Positions 33,101 through 46,704 of a stretch of DNA of 64,000 nt are shown here, piece by piece; the first letter of the stretch is position 1; each line of letters starts with the position of its first letter. Source of the DNA: Macrothele yani (taxonomy: Eukaryota; Arthropoda; Arachnida; Araneae; Macrothelidae); the NCBI GenBank assembly GCA_039090855.1, contig CM077034.1, positions 14,025,970 through 14,089,969 of the forward strand, given 5' to 3'. The translations under genes were made by a program, and so were the position numbers. Below the pieces are notes generated by a model. It did not search any database, was not told the DNA's origin, and saw only the letters and a list, made by a program, of their open reading frames with translations.

Positions 33101-36100
33101 AGTAAATAAGGGCGTCTTCTACCTCGCTTCCGTGTCACTTTCCTATCAGGCACTGTAGCCCAAATCTCCTAGCTTCCTATTTCTAAGGGTTGTTTAAGAC
33201 CTTGGGTCAGACACTCCCTTCCTAAAATCCTCTACATATGATCTGATCTGATCTACTAGAGCATTGAATGGGCACGTTAAGCCTTCTGACCCCCGGTAGT
33301 AAATAAGGGCGTCTTCTACCTCGCTTCCGTGTCACTTTCCTATCGGGCACTCTAGCCCAAATCTCCTAGCTTCCTATTTCGAAGGGTTGTTTAAGACCTG
33401 GGGTCAGACACTCCCTTCCTAAAATCCTCTACATCTGATCTGATCTACTAGAGCATTGAATGGGCACGTTAAGCCTTCTGACCCCCGGTAGTAAATAAGG
33501 GCGTCTTCTACCTTGCTTCCGTGTCACTTTCCTATCGGGCACTCTAGCCCAAATCTCCTAGCTTCCTATTTCTAAGGGTTGTTTAAGACCTGGGGTCAGA
33601 CACTGCCTTCCTAAAATCCTCTACATATGATCAGATCTGATCTACTAGAGCATTGAATGGGCACGTTAAGCCTTCTGAACCCCGGTAGTAAATAAGGGCG
33701 TCTTCTGCCTCGCTTCCGTGTCACTTTCCTATCGGGCACTCTAGCCCAAATCTCCTAGCTTCCTATTTCTAAGGGTTGTTTAAGACCTGGGGTCAGACAA
33801 TCCCTCCCTAAAATCCTCTACATATGATCAGATCTGATCTACTAGAGCATTGAATGGGCACGTTAAGCCTTCTGACCCCCGGTAGTAAATAAGGGCGTCT
33901 TTCTACCTCGCTTCCGTGTCACTTTCCTATCGGGCACTCTAGCCCAAATCTCCTAGCTTCCTATTTCTAAGGGTTGTTTAAGACCTGGGGTGAGATACTC
34001 CCTTCCTAAAATCCTCTACATATGATCTGATCTGATCTACTAGAGCATTGAATGGGCACGTTAAGCCTTCTGAACCCCGGTAGTAAATAAAGGCGACTTC
34101 TACCTCGCTTCCGTGTCACTTTCCTATTGGGCACTAGCCCAAATCTCCTAGCTTTCTATTTCTAAGGGTTGTTTAAGACCTGGGGTCAGACACTCCTTCC
34201 TAAAATCCTCTACATATGATCTGATCTGATCTACTAGAGCATTGAATGGGCACGTTAAGCCTTCTGACCCCCGGTAGTAAATAAGGGCGTCTTCTACCTC
34301 GCTTCTGTGTCACTTTCCTATCGGGCACTCTAGCCCAAATCTCCTAGCTTCCTATTTCTAAGGGTTGTTTAAGACCTGGGGTCAGACACTCCCCTTCCTA
34401 AAATCCTCTACATATGATCAGATCTGATCTACTAGAGCATTGAATGGGCACGTTAAGCCTTCTGACCCCCGGTAGTAAATAAGGGCGTCTTCTACCTCGC
34501 TTCCGTGTCACTTTCCTATCGGGCACTCTAGCCCAAATCTCCTAGCTTCCTATTTCTAAGGGTTGTTTAAGACCTGGGGTCAGACACTCCCTTCCTAAAA
34601 TCCTCTACATATGATCTGATCTGATCTACTAGAGCATTGAATGGGCACGTTAAGCCTTCTGACCCCGGTAGTAAATAAGGGCGTCTTCTACCTCCCTTCC
34701 GTGTCACTTTCCTATTGGTCACTAGCCCAAATCTCCTAGCTTCCTATTTCTAACGGTTGTTTAAGACCTGGGGTCAGACACTCCCTTCCTAAAATCCTCT
34801 ACATATGATCTGATCTGATCTACTAGAGCATTGAATGGGCACGTTAAGCCTTCTGACCCCCGGTAGTAAATAAGGGGGTCTTCTACCTCGCTTCCGTGTC
34901 ACTTTCCTATCGGGCGTTCTAGCCCAAATCTGCTAGCTTCCTATTTCTAAGGGTTGTTTAAGACCTGGGGTCAGACACTCCCTTCCTAAAATCCTCTACA
35001 TATGATCAGATCTGATCTACTAGAGCATTGAATGGGCACGTTAAGCCTTCTGACCCCCGGTAGTAAATAAGGGTGTCTTCTACCTTGCTTCCGTGTCACT
35101 TTCCCATCGGGCACTCTAGCCCAAATCTCCTAGCTTCCTAATTGTAAGGGTTGTTTAAGACCTGGGGTCAGACACTCCTTCCTAAAATCCTCTACATATG
35201 ATCAGATCTGATCTACTAGAGCATTGAATGGGCACGTTAAGCCTTCTAACCCCGGTAGTAAATAAGGGCGTCTTCTACCTCGCTTCCGTGTCACTTTCCT
35301 ATCGGGCAGTCTAGCCCAAATCTCCTAGCTTCCTAATTGTAAGGGTTGTTTAAGACCTGGGGTCAGACACTCCCTTCCTAAAATCCTCTACATATGATCT
35401 GATCTGATCTACTAGAGCATTGAATGGGCACGTTAAGCCTTCTGACCCCCGGTAGTAAATAAGGGCATCTTCTACCTCACTTCCGTGTCACTTTCCTATA
35501 GGGCACTCTAGCCAAAATCTCCTAGCTTCCTATTTCTAAGGGTTGTTTAAGACCTGGAGTCAGACACTCCCTTCCTAAAATCCTCTACATATGATCAGAT
35601 CTGATCTACTAGAGCATTGAATGGGCACGTTAAGCCTTCTGACCCCCGGTAGTAAATAAGGGCGTCTTCTACCTCACTTCCGTGTCACTTTCCTATAGGG
35701 CACTCTAGCCAAAATCTCCTAGCTTCCTATTTCTAAGGGTTGTTTAAGACCTGGAGTCAGACACTCCCTTCCTAAAATCCTCTACATATGATCAGATCTG
35801 ATCTACTAGAGCATTGAATGGGCACGTTAAGCCTTCTGACCCCCGGTAGTAAATAAGGGCATCTTCTACCTCACTTCCGTGTCACTTTCCTATAGGGCAC
35901 TCTAGCCAAAATCTCCTAGCTTCCTAATTGTAAGGGTTGTTTAAGACCTGGGGTCAGACACTCCCTTCCTAAAATCCTCTACATATGATCAGATCTGATC
36001 TACTAGAGCATTGAATGGGCACGTTAAGCCTTCTGACCCCCGGTAGTAAATAAGGGCGTCTTCTACCTCGCTTCCGTGTCAGTTTCCTATCGGGCAGTCT

Positions 36101-39100
36101 AGCCCAAATCTCCTAGCTTCCTAATTGTAAGGGTTGTTTAAGACCTGGGGTCAGACACTCCCTTCCTAAAATCCTCTACATATGATCTGATCTGATCTAC
36201 TAGAGCATTGAATGGGCACGTTAAGCCTTCTGACCCCCGGTAGTAAATAAGGGCGTCTTCTACCTCGCTTCCGTGTCACTTTCCTATCGGGCAGTCTAGC
36301 CCAAATCTCCTAGCTTCCTAATTGTAAGGGTTGTTTAAGACCTGGGGTCAGACACTCCCTTCCTAAAATCCTCTACATATGATCTGATCTGATCTACTAG
36401 AGCATTGAATGGGCACGTTAAGCCTTCTGACCCCCGGTAGAAAATAAGGGCGTCTTCTACCTCGCTTCCGTGTCACTTTCCTATCGGGCAGTCTAGCCCA
36501 AATCTCCTAGCTTCCTAATTGTAAGGGTTGTTTAAGACCTGGGGTGAGATACTCCCTTCCTAAAATCCTCTACATATGATCTGATCTGATCTACTAGAGC
36601 ATTGAATGGGCACGTTAAGCCTTCTGACCCCCGGTAGTAAATAAGGGCGTCTTCTACCTCCCTTCCGTGTCACTTTCCTATCGGGCACTCTAGATCAAAT
36701 CTCCTAGCTTCCTATTTCTAAGGGTTGTTTAAGACCTGGGGTGAGATACTCCCTTCCTAAAATCCTCTACATATGATCTGATCTGATCTACTAGAGCATT
36801 GAATGGGCACGTTAAGCCTTCTGACCCCCGGTAGTAAATAAGGGCGTCTTCTACCTCGCTTCCGTGTCACTTTCCTATCGGGCACTCTAGCCCAAATCTC
36901 CTAGCTTCCTATTTCTAAGGGTTGTTTAAGACCTGGGGTCAGACACTCCCTTCCTAAAATCCTCTACATATGATCTGATCTGATCTACTAGAGCATTGAA
37001 TGGGCACGTTAAGCCTTCTGACCCCCGGTAGTAAATAAGGGCGTCTTCTACCTCGCTTCCGTGTCACTTTCCTATTGGGCAGTCTAGCCCAAATCTTCTA
37101 GCTTCCTAATTGTAAGGGTTGTTTAAGACCTGGGGTCAGACACTCCCTTCCTAAAATCCTCTACATATGATCTGATCTGATCTACTAGAGCATTGAATGG
37201 GCACGTTAAGCCTTCTGACCCCCGGTAGTAAATAAGGGCGTCTTCTACCTCGCTTCCGTGTCACTTTCCTATCGGGCAGTCTAGCCCAAATCTCCTAGCT
37301 TCCTAATTGTAAGGGTTGTTTAAGACCTGGGGTCAGACACTCCCTTCCTAAAATCCTCTACATATGATCTGATCTGATCTACTAGAGCATTGAATGGGCA
37401 CGTTAAGCCTTCTGACCCCCGGTAGTAAATAAGGGCGTCTTCTACCTCGCTTCCGTGTCACTTTCCTATCGGGCAGTCTAGCCCAAATCTCCTAGCTTCC
37501 TAATTGTAAGGGTTGTTTAAGACCTGGGGTCAGACACTCCCTTCCTAAAATCCTCTACATATGATCAGATCTGATCTACTAGAGCATTGAATGGGCACGT
37601 TAAGCCTTCTAACCCCCGGTAGTAAATAAGGGCGTCTTCTACCTCGCTTCCGTGTCACTTTCCTATCGGGCAGTCTAGCCCAAATCTCCTAGCTTCCTAA
37701 TTGTAAGGGTTGTTTAAGACCTGGGGTCAGACACTCCCTTCCTAAAATCCTCTACATATGATCTGATCTGATCTACTAGAGCATTGAATGGGCACGTTAA
37801 GCCTTCTGACCCCCGGTAGTAAATAAGGGCATCTTCTACCTCACTTCCGTGTCACTTTCCTATAGGGCAGTCTAGCCCAAATCTCCTAGCTTCCTAATTG
37901 TAAGGGTTGTTTAAGACCTGGGGTCAGACACTCCCTTCCTAAAATCCTCTACATATGATCTGATCTGATCTACTAGAGCATTGAATGGGCACGTTAAGCC
38001 TTCTGACCCCCGGTAGTAAGTAAGGGCGTCTTCTACCTCGCTTCCGTGTCACTTTCCTATCGGGCAGTCTAGCCCAAATCTCCTAGCTTCCTAATTGTAA
38101 GGGTTGTTTAAGACCTGGGGTCAGACACTCCCTTCCTAAAATCCTCTACATATGATCAGATCTGATCTACTAGAGCATTGAATGGGCACGTTAAGCCTTC
38201 TAACCCCGGTAGTAAATAAGGGCGTCTTCTACCTCGCTTCCGTGTCACTTTCCTATCGGGCAGTCTAGCCCAAATCTCCTAGCTTCCTAATTGTAAGGGT
38301 TGTTTAAGACCTGGGGTCAGACACTCCCTTCCTAAAATCCTCTACATATGATCTGATCTGATCTACTAGAGCATTGAATGGGCACGTTAAGCCTTCTGAC
38401 CCCCGGTAGTAAATAAGGGCATCTTCTACCTCACTTCCGTGTCACTTTCCTATAGGGCACTCTAGCCAAAATCTCCTAGCTTCCTATTTCTAAGGGTTGT
38501 TTAAGACCTGGAGTCAGACACTCCCTTCCTAAAATCCTCTACATATGATCAGATCTGATCTACTAGAGCATTGAATGGGCACGTTAAGCCTTCTGACCCC
38601 CGGTAGTAAGTAAGGGCGTCTTCTACCTCGCTTCCGTGTCACTTTCCTATCGGGCACTCTAGCCCAAATCTCCTAGCTTCCTATTTCTAAGGGTTGTTTA
38701 AGACCTGGTGTCAGACACTCCCTTCCTAAAATCCTCTACATATGATCGGATCTGATCTACTAGAGCATTGAATGGGCACGTTAAGCCTTCTGACCCCTGG
38801 TAGTAAATAAGGGCGTCTTCTACCTCCCTTCCGTGTCACTTTCCTATCGGGCACTCTAGATCAAATCTCCTAGCTTCCTATTTCTAAAGGTTGTTTAAGA
38901 CCTGGGGTCAGACACTCCCTTCCTAAAATCCTCTACATATGATCTGATCTGATCTACTAGAGCATTGAATGGGCACGTTAAGCCTTCTGACCCCCGGTAG
39001 TAAATAAGGGCGTCTTCTACCTCGCTTCCGTGTCACTTTCCTATAGGGCACTCTAGCCCAAATCTCCTAGCTTCCTATTTCGAAGGGTTGTTTAAGACCT

Positions 39101-42100
39101 GGGGTCAGACACTCCCTTCCTAAAATCCTCTACATCTGATCTGATCTACTAGAGCATTGAATGGGCACGTTAAGCCTTCTGACCCCCGGTAGTAAATAAG
39201 GGCGTCTTCTACCTTGCTTCCGTGTCACTTTCCTATCGGGCACTCTAGCCCAAATCTCCTAGCTTCCTATTTCTAAGGGTTGTTTAAGACCTGGGGTCAG
39301 ACACTGCCTTCCTAAAATCCTCTACATATGATCAGATCTGATCTACTAGAGCATTGAATGGGCACGTTAAGCCTTCTGACCCCCGGTAGTAAATAAGGGC
39401 GTCTTCTGCCTCGCTTCCGTGTCACTTTCCTATCGGGCACTCTAGCCCAAATCTCCTAGCTTCCTATTTCTAAGGGTTGTTTAAGACCTGGGGTCAGACA
39501 ATCCCTCCCTAAAATCCTCTACATATGATCAGATCTGATCTACTAGAGCATTGAATGGGCACGTTAAGCCTTCTGACCCCCGGTAGTAAATAAGGGCGTC
39601 TTCTACCTCGCTTCCGTGTCACTTTCCTATCGGGCACTCTAGCCCAAATCTCCTAGCTTCCTATTTCTAAGGGTTGTTTAAGACCTGGGGTGAGATACTC
39701 CCTTCCTAAAATCCTCTACATATGATCTGATCTGATCTACTAGAGCATTGAATGGGCACGTTAAGCCTTTTGAACCCCGGTAGTAAATAAAGGCGACTTC
39801 TACCTCGCTTCCGTGTCACTTTCCTATTGGGCACTAGCCCAAATCTCCTAGCTTCCTATTTCTAAGGGTTGTTTAAGACCTGGGGTCAGACACTCCCTTC
39901 CTAAAATCCTCTACATATGATCTGATCTGATCTACTAGAGCATTGAATGGGCACGTTAAGCCTTCTGACCCCCGGTAGTAAATAAGGGCGTCTTCTACCT
40001 CGCTTCCGTGTCACTTTCCTATCGGGCACTCTAGCCCAAATCTCCTAGCTTCCTATTTCTAAGGGTTGTTTAAGACCTGGGGTCAGACACTCCCTTCCTA
40101 AAATCCTCTACATATGATCAGATCTGATCTACTAGAGCATTGAATGGGCACGTTAAGCCTTCTGACCCCCGGTAGTAAATAAGGGCGTCTTCTACCTCGC
40201 TTCCGTGTCACTTTCCTATCGGGCACTCTAGCCCAAATCTCCTAGCTTCCTATTTCTAAGGGTTGTTTAAGACCTGGGGTCAGACACTCCCTTCCTAAAA
40301 TCCTCTACATATGATCTGATCTGATCTACTAGAGCATTGAATGGGCACGTTAAGCCTTCTGACCCCCGGTAGTAAATAAGGGCGTCTTCTACCTCCCTTC
40401 CGTGTCACTTTCCTATTGGTCACTAGCCCAAATCTCCTAGCTTCCTATTTCTAACGGTTGTTTAAGACCTGGGGTCAGACACTCCCTTCCTAAAATCCTC
40501 TACATATGATCTGATCTGATCTACTAGAGCATTGAATGGGCACGTTAAGCCTTCTGACCCCCGGTAGTAAATAAGGGGGTCTTCTACCTCTCTTCCGTGT
40601 CACTTTCCTATCGGGCGTTCTAGCCCAAATCTGCTAGCTTCCTATTTCTAAGGGTTGTTTAAGACCTGGGGTCAGACACTCCCTTCCTAAAATCCTCTAC
40701 ATATGATCAGATCTGATCTACTAGAGCATTGAATGGGCACGTTAAGCCTTCTGACCCCCGGTAGTAAATAAGGGTGTCTTCTACCTTGCTTCCGTGTCAC
40801 TTTCCCATCGGGCACTCTAGCCCAAATCTCCTAGCTTCCTATTTCTAAGGGTTGTTTAAGACCTGGGGTCAGACACTCCCTTCCTAAAATCCTCTACATA
40901 TGATCAGATCTGATCTACTAGAGCATTGAATGGGCACATTAAGCCTTCTGACCCCCGGTAGTAAATAAGGGCGTCTTCTACCTCGCTTCCGTGTCACTTT
41001 CCTATCGGGCACTGTAGCCCAAATCTCCTAGCTTCCTATTTCTAAGGGTTGTTTAAGACCTTGGGTCAGACACTCCCTTCCTAAAATCCTCTACATATGA
41101 TCTGATCTGATCTACTAGAGCATTGAATGGGCACGTTAAGCCTTCTGACCCCCGGTAGTAAATAAGGGCGTCTTCTACCTCGCTTCCGTGTCACTTTCCT
41201 ATCGGGCACTCTAGCCCAAATCTCCTAGCTTCCTATTTCTAAGGGTTGTTTAAGACCTGGGGTCAGACACTCCCTTCCTAAAATCCTCTACATCTGATCT
41301 GATCTACTAGAGCATTGAATGGGCACGTTAAGCCTTCTGACCCCCGGTAGTAAATAAGGGCGTCTTCTACCTTGCTTCCGTGTCACTTTCCTATCGGGCA
41401 CTCTAGCCCAAATCTCCTAGCTTCCTATTTCTAAGGGTTGTTTAAGACCTGGGGTCAGACACTGCCTTCCTAAAATCCTCTACATATGATCAGATCTGAT
41501 CTACTAGAGCATTGAATGGGCACGTTAAGCCTTCTGACCCCCGGTAGTAAATAAGGGCGTCTGCTGCCTCGCTTCCGTGTCACTTTCCTATCGGGCACTC
41601 TAGCCCAAATCTCCTAGCTTCCTATTTCTAAGGGTTGTTTAAGACCTGGGGTCAGACAATCCCTCCATAAAATCCTCTACATATGATCAGATCTGATCTA
41701 CTAGAGCATTGAATGGGCCCGTTAAGCCTTCTGACCCCCGGTAGTAAATAAGGGCGTCTTCTACCTCGCTTCCGTGTCACTTTCCTATCGGGCACTCTAG
41801 CCCAAATCTCCTAGCTTCCTATTTCTAAGGGTTGTTTAAGACCTGGGGTGAGATACTCCCTTCCTAAAATCCTCTACATATGATCTGATCTGATCTACTA
41901 GAGCATTGAATGGGCACGTTAAGCCTTCTGAACCCCGGTAGTAAATAAGGGCGTCTTCTACCTCGCTTCCGTGTCACTTTCCTATTGGGCACTAGCCCAA
42001 ATCTCCTAGCTTCCTATTTCTAAGGGTTGTTTAAGACCTGGGGTCAGACACTCCCTTCCTAAAATCCTCTACATATGATCAGATCTGATCTACTAGAGCA

Positions 42101-45100
42101 TTGAATGGGCACGTTAAGCCTTCTGACCCCCGGTAGTAAATAAGGGCGTCTTCTACCTCGCTTCCGTGTCACTTTCCTATCGGGCACTGTAGCCCAAATC
42201 TCCTAGCTTCCTATTTCTAAGGGTTGTTTAAGACCTGGGGTCAGACACTCCCTTCCTAAAATCCTCTACATATGATCTGATCTGATCTACTAGAGCATTG
42301 AATGGGCACGTTAAGCCTTCTGACCCCCGGTAGTAAATAAGGGCGTCTTCTACCTCGCTTCCGTGTCACTTTCCTTTCGGGCACTGTAGCCCAAATCTCC
42401 TAGCTTCCTATTTCTAAGGGTTGTTTAAGACCTGGGGTCAGACACTCCTTCCTAAAATCCTCTACATATGATCAGATCTGATCTACTAGAGCATTGAATG
42501 GGCACGTTAAGCCTTCTGACCCCCGGTAGTAAATAAGGGCGTCTTCTACCTCGCTTCCGTGTCACTTTCCTATCGGGCACTGTAGCCCAAATCTCCTAGC
42601 TTCCTATTTCTAAGGGTTGTTTAAGACCTGGGGTCAGACACTCCCTTCCTAAAATCCTCTACATATGATCAGATCTGATCTACTAGAGCATTGAATGGGC
42701 ACGTTAAGCCTTCTGACCCCCGGTAGTAAATAAGGGCGTCTTCTACCTCGCTTCCGTGTCACTTTCCTATCGGGCACTGTAGCCCAAATCTCCTAGCTTC
42801 CTATTTCTAAGGGTTGTTTAAGACCTGGGGTCAGACACTCCCTTCCTAAAATCCTCTACATATGATCTGATCTGATCTACTAGAGCATTGAATGGGCACG
42901 TTAAGCCTTCTGACCCCCGGTAGTAAATAAGGGCGTCTTCTACCTCGCTTCCGTGTCACTTTCCTATCGGGCACTCTAGCCCAAATCTCCTAGCTTCCTA
43001 TTTCTAAGGGTTGTTTAAGACCTGGGGTGAGATACTCCCTTCCTAAAATCCTCTACATATGATCTGATCTGATCTACTAGAGCATTGAATGGGCACGTTA
43101 AGCCTTCTGACCCCCGGTAGTAAATAAGGGCGTCTTCTACCTCCCTTCCGTGTCACTTTCCTATCGGGCACTCTAGATCAAATCTCCTAGCTTCCTATTT
43201 CTAAGGGTTGTTTAAGACCTGGGGTGAGATACTCCCTTCCTAAAATCCTCTACATATGATCTGATCTGATCTACTAGAGCATTGAATGGGCACGTTAAGC
43301 CTTCTGACCCCCGGTAGTAAATAAGGGCGTCTTCTACCTCGCTTCCGTGTCACTTTCCTATCGGGCACTCTAGCCCAAATCTCCTAGCTTCCTATTTCTA
43401 AGGGTTGTTTAAGACCTGGGGTCAGACACTCCCTTCCTAAAATCCTCTACATATGATCTGATCTGATCTACTACAGCATTGAATGGGCACGTTAAGCCTT
43501 CTGACCCCCGGTAGTAAATAAGGGCGTCTTCTACCTCGCTTCCGTGTCACTTTCCTATCGGGCAGTCTAGCCCAAATCTTCTAGCTTCCTAATTGTAAGG
43601 GTTGTTTAAGACCTGGGGTCAGACACTCCCTTCCTAAAATCCTCTACATATGATCTGATCTGATCTACTAGAGCATTGAATGGGCACGTTAAGCCTTCTG
43701 ACCCCCGGTAGTAAATAAGGGCGTCTTCTACCTCGCTTCCGTGTCACTTTCCTATCGGGCAGTCTAGCCCAAATCTCCTAGCTTCCTAATTGTAAGGGTT
43801 GTTTAAGACCTGGGGTCAGACACTCCCTTCCTAAAATCCTCTACATATGATCAGATCTGATCTACTAGAGCATTGAATGGGCACGTTAAGCCTTCTGACC
43901 CCCGGTAGTAAATAAGGGCGTCTTCTACCTCGCTTCCGTGTCAGTTTCCTATCGGGCAGTCTAGCCCAAATCTCCTAGCTTCCTAATTGTAAGGGTTGTT
44001 TAAGACCTGGGGTCAGACACTCCCTTCCTAAAATCCTCTACATATGATCTGATCTGATCTACTAGAGCATTGAATGGGCACGTTAAGCCTTCTGACCCCC
44101 GGTAGTAAATAAGGGCGTCTTCTACCTCGCTTCCGTGTCACTTTCCTATCGGGCAGTCTAGCCCAAATCTCCTAGCTTCCTAATTGTAAGGGTTGTTTAA
44201 GACCTGGGGTCAGACACTCCCTTCCTAAAATCCTCTACATATGATCTGATCTGATCTACTAGAGCATTGAATGGGCACGTTAAGCCTTCTGACCCCCGGT
44301 AGAAAATAAGGGCGTCTTCTACCTCGCTTCCGTGTCACTTTCCTATCGGGCAGTCTAGCCCAAATCTCCTAGCTTCCTAATTGTAAGGGTTGTTTAAGAC
44401 CTGGGGTCAGACACTCCCTTCCTAAAATCCTCTACATATGATCTGATCTGATCTACTAGAGCATTGAATGGGCACGTTAAGCCTTCTGACCCCCGGTAGT
44501 AAATAAGGGCGTCTTCTACCTCCCTTCCGTGTCACTTTCCTATCGGGCACTCTAGATAAAATCTCCTAGCTTCCTATTTCTAAGGGTTGTTTAAGACCTG
44601 GGGTGAGATACTCCCTTCCTAAAATCCTCTACATATGATCTGATCTGATCTACTAGAGCATTGAATGGGCACGTTAAGCCTTCTGACCCCCGGTAGTAAA
44701 TTAGGGCGTCTTCTACCTCGCTTCCGTGTCACTTTCCTATCGGGCACTCTAGCCCAAATCTCCTAGCTTCCTATTTCTAAGGGTTGTTTAAGACCTGGGG
44801 TCAGACACTCCCTTCCTAAAATCCTCTACATATGATCTGATCTGATCTACTAGAGCATTGAATGGGCACGTTAAGCCTTCTGACCCCCGGTAGTAAATAA
44901 GGGCGTCTTCTACCTCGCTTCCGTGTCACTTTCCTATTGGGCAGTCTAGCCCAAATCTTCTAGCTTCCTAATTGTAAGGGTTGTTTAAGACCTGGGGTCA
45001 GACACTCCCTTCCTAAAATCCTCTACATATGATCTGATCTGATCTACAAGAGCATTGAATGGGCACGTTAAGCCTTCTGACCCCCGGTAGTAAATAAGGG

Positions 45101-45980
45101 CGTCTTCTACCTCGCTTCCGTGTCACTTTCCTATCGGGCAGTCTAGCCCAAATCTCCTAGCTTCGTAATTGTAAGGGTTGTTTAAGACCTGGGGTCAGAC
45201 ACTCCTTCCTAAAATCCTCTACATATGATCAGATCTGATCTACTAGAGCATTGAATGGGCACGTTAAGCCTTCTAACCCCCGGTAGTAAATAAGGGCGTC
45301 TTCTACCTCGCTTCCGTGTCACTTTCCTATCGGGCAGTCTAGCCCAAATCTCCTAGCTTCCTAATTGTAAGGGTTGTTTAAGACCTGGGGTCAGACACTC
45401 CCTTCCTAAAATCCTCTACATATGATCTGATCTGATCTACTAGAGCATTGAATGGGCACGTTAAGCCTTCTGACCCCCGGTAGAAAATAAGGGCGTCTTC
45501 TACCTCGCTTCCGTGTCACTTTCCTATCGGGCAGTCTAGCCCAAATCTCCTAGCTTCCTAATTGTAAGGGTTGTTTAAGACCTGGGGTCAGACACTCCCT
45601 TCCTAAAATCCTCTACATATGATCTGATCTGATCTACTAGAGCATTGAATGGGCACGTTAAGCCTTCTGACCCCCGGTAGAAAATAAGGGCGTCTTCTAC
45701 CTCGCTTCGGTGTCACTTTCCTATCGGGCAGTCTAGCCCAAATCTCCTAGCTTCCTAATTGTAAGGGTTGTTTAAGACCTGGGGTCAGACACTCCCTTCC
45801 TAAAATCCTCTACATATGATCTGATCTGATCTACTAGAGCATTGAATGGGCACGTTAAGCCTTCTGACCCCCGGTAGAAAATAAGGGCGTCTTCTACCTC
45901 GCTGCCGTCACTTTCCTATCGGGCACTCTAGCCCAAATCTCCTAGCTTCCTATTTCTAAGGGTTGTTTGAGACCTGGGGT
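30171..45980 (+). repeat. 197-bp satellite array 2 (SINE-tail derived), about 80 copies
   Basis: Same 197-bp unit as array 1 but on the opposite strand (anchor gtgtcactttcc, first near 30178, last near 45905). Variant classes can be told apart: a main type (gggcactctagccc ... cctatttctaagg), a second type (gggcagtctagccc ... cctaattgtaagg) clustered at 35.1-38.3 and 43.5-45.8 kb, and a third (tatagggcactctagccaaaa ... acctggagtcag) at 31.5-32.2, 35.4-35.9 and 38.4 kb. A run of four successive marked units recurs three times (33.4, 39.1, 41.3 kb). The array stops abruptly at 45980 in the middle of a unit. Confidence 0.97.
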
Positions 45981-46262
45981 GTGTTAGGGCAAGAGGGCAG
46001 CATATATAAATACTGTTGTTTTTCTGTCTTTTTGCTTTTACTTATTTGCATTAGCCAAAAACTGTATATTTAGGTGTTAAAAGTTGTTGTTTTGAAATTT
46101 ACTGCAGTATGCAGGATGGGTTGGTTTTTAAATATCTGTTTTCAGTGTCTCTTTGTAGAACTTATATGTGTGAATTTCCTCACCTAAATGTGCAGTTCAT
46201 TATTTTTAATTGCCATTTTGTTCTCGTGCAGTTAATATTCATATTTCTTTCTTTTTCTATAG

Positions 46263-46368
46263 GATGTCGATGAGTTTTTTGAGCACGAAAGGACCTTTTT
46301 AATAGAATATTATACTCACATAAAGAATGGTACTGCAAGGGCAGATAAAATGACAAACTGCCATAAAT
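46263..46368 (+). CDS. SNX5/SNX6-type sorting nexin, exon B (start of BAR domain)
   Basis: 106 bp, acceptor tttctatag (AG at 46261-46262) and donor gtgagt (46369). Phase 0 at the start, one base over at the end. The peptide begins DVDEFFEHERTFLIEYYTHI and continues KNGTARADKMTNCHK. It is very close to the family's DVDDFFEHERTFL...KDASAKSDRMTRSHK, the first helix of the BAR domain. This is the strongest of the three exon matches. The split codon at its 3' end is completed by exon C (T + GT). The acceptor lies only 282 bases after the end of the 16-kb satellite array. The BAR domain dimerises with SNX1/2 and senses or bends endosomal membrane. Confidence 0.95.
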
Positions 46369-46704
46369 GTGAGTTTTAAGATTTCTTATTCTTGTTCAGT
46401 TGTTTACATTATATCATCAATTACAAATATGTTTGTTCTACGCCACCCCCTTATCTGCTTTTCGTACACAAGATTCTTCCGCGGATTTGTGGAATTCCGC
46501 TTTTTTTTTTTTATGCCATCATTTGGGTTATTCTCGAGATCAATGCAAAACTAATGGGAAATTTTGAAGGATTAGTTGGGGGGGTGTCGTTTTTTGGTCT
46601 GGGGAATGGTATTTTGTTTTTCAAATCTTTCGAAAACAGAAGTTAAATTTCCCCCGTAATCGTGATTTCTTTTTCTCGCGATGTTTCTTCTGCGCAGTAT
46701 TATT
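46369..46704. repeat. start of intron; dispersed repeat family D, copy 2
   Basis: After the donor, about 90 bases of intron. Then a repeat copy from about 46466 (agattcttccgcggatttg, ggaattccgcttttttt, ttctcgagatcaatgc, a G run with gtcgt, ttctcgcgatgtttcttctg) that leads directly into the 57-bp array. The last part of this repeat (ttgttaaatgtaatttac...cagcttgaaaatggaagtt) is the unit of that array. Confidence 0.75.
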
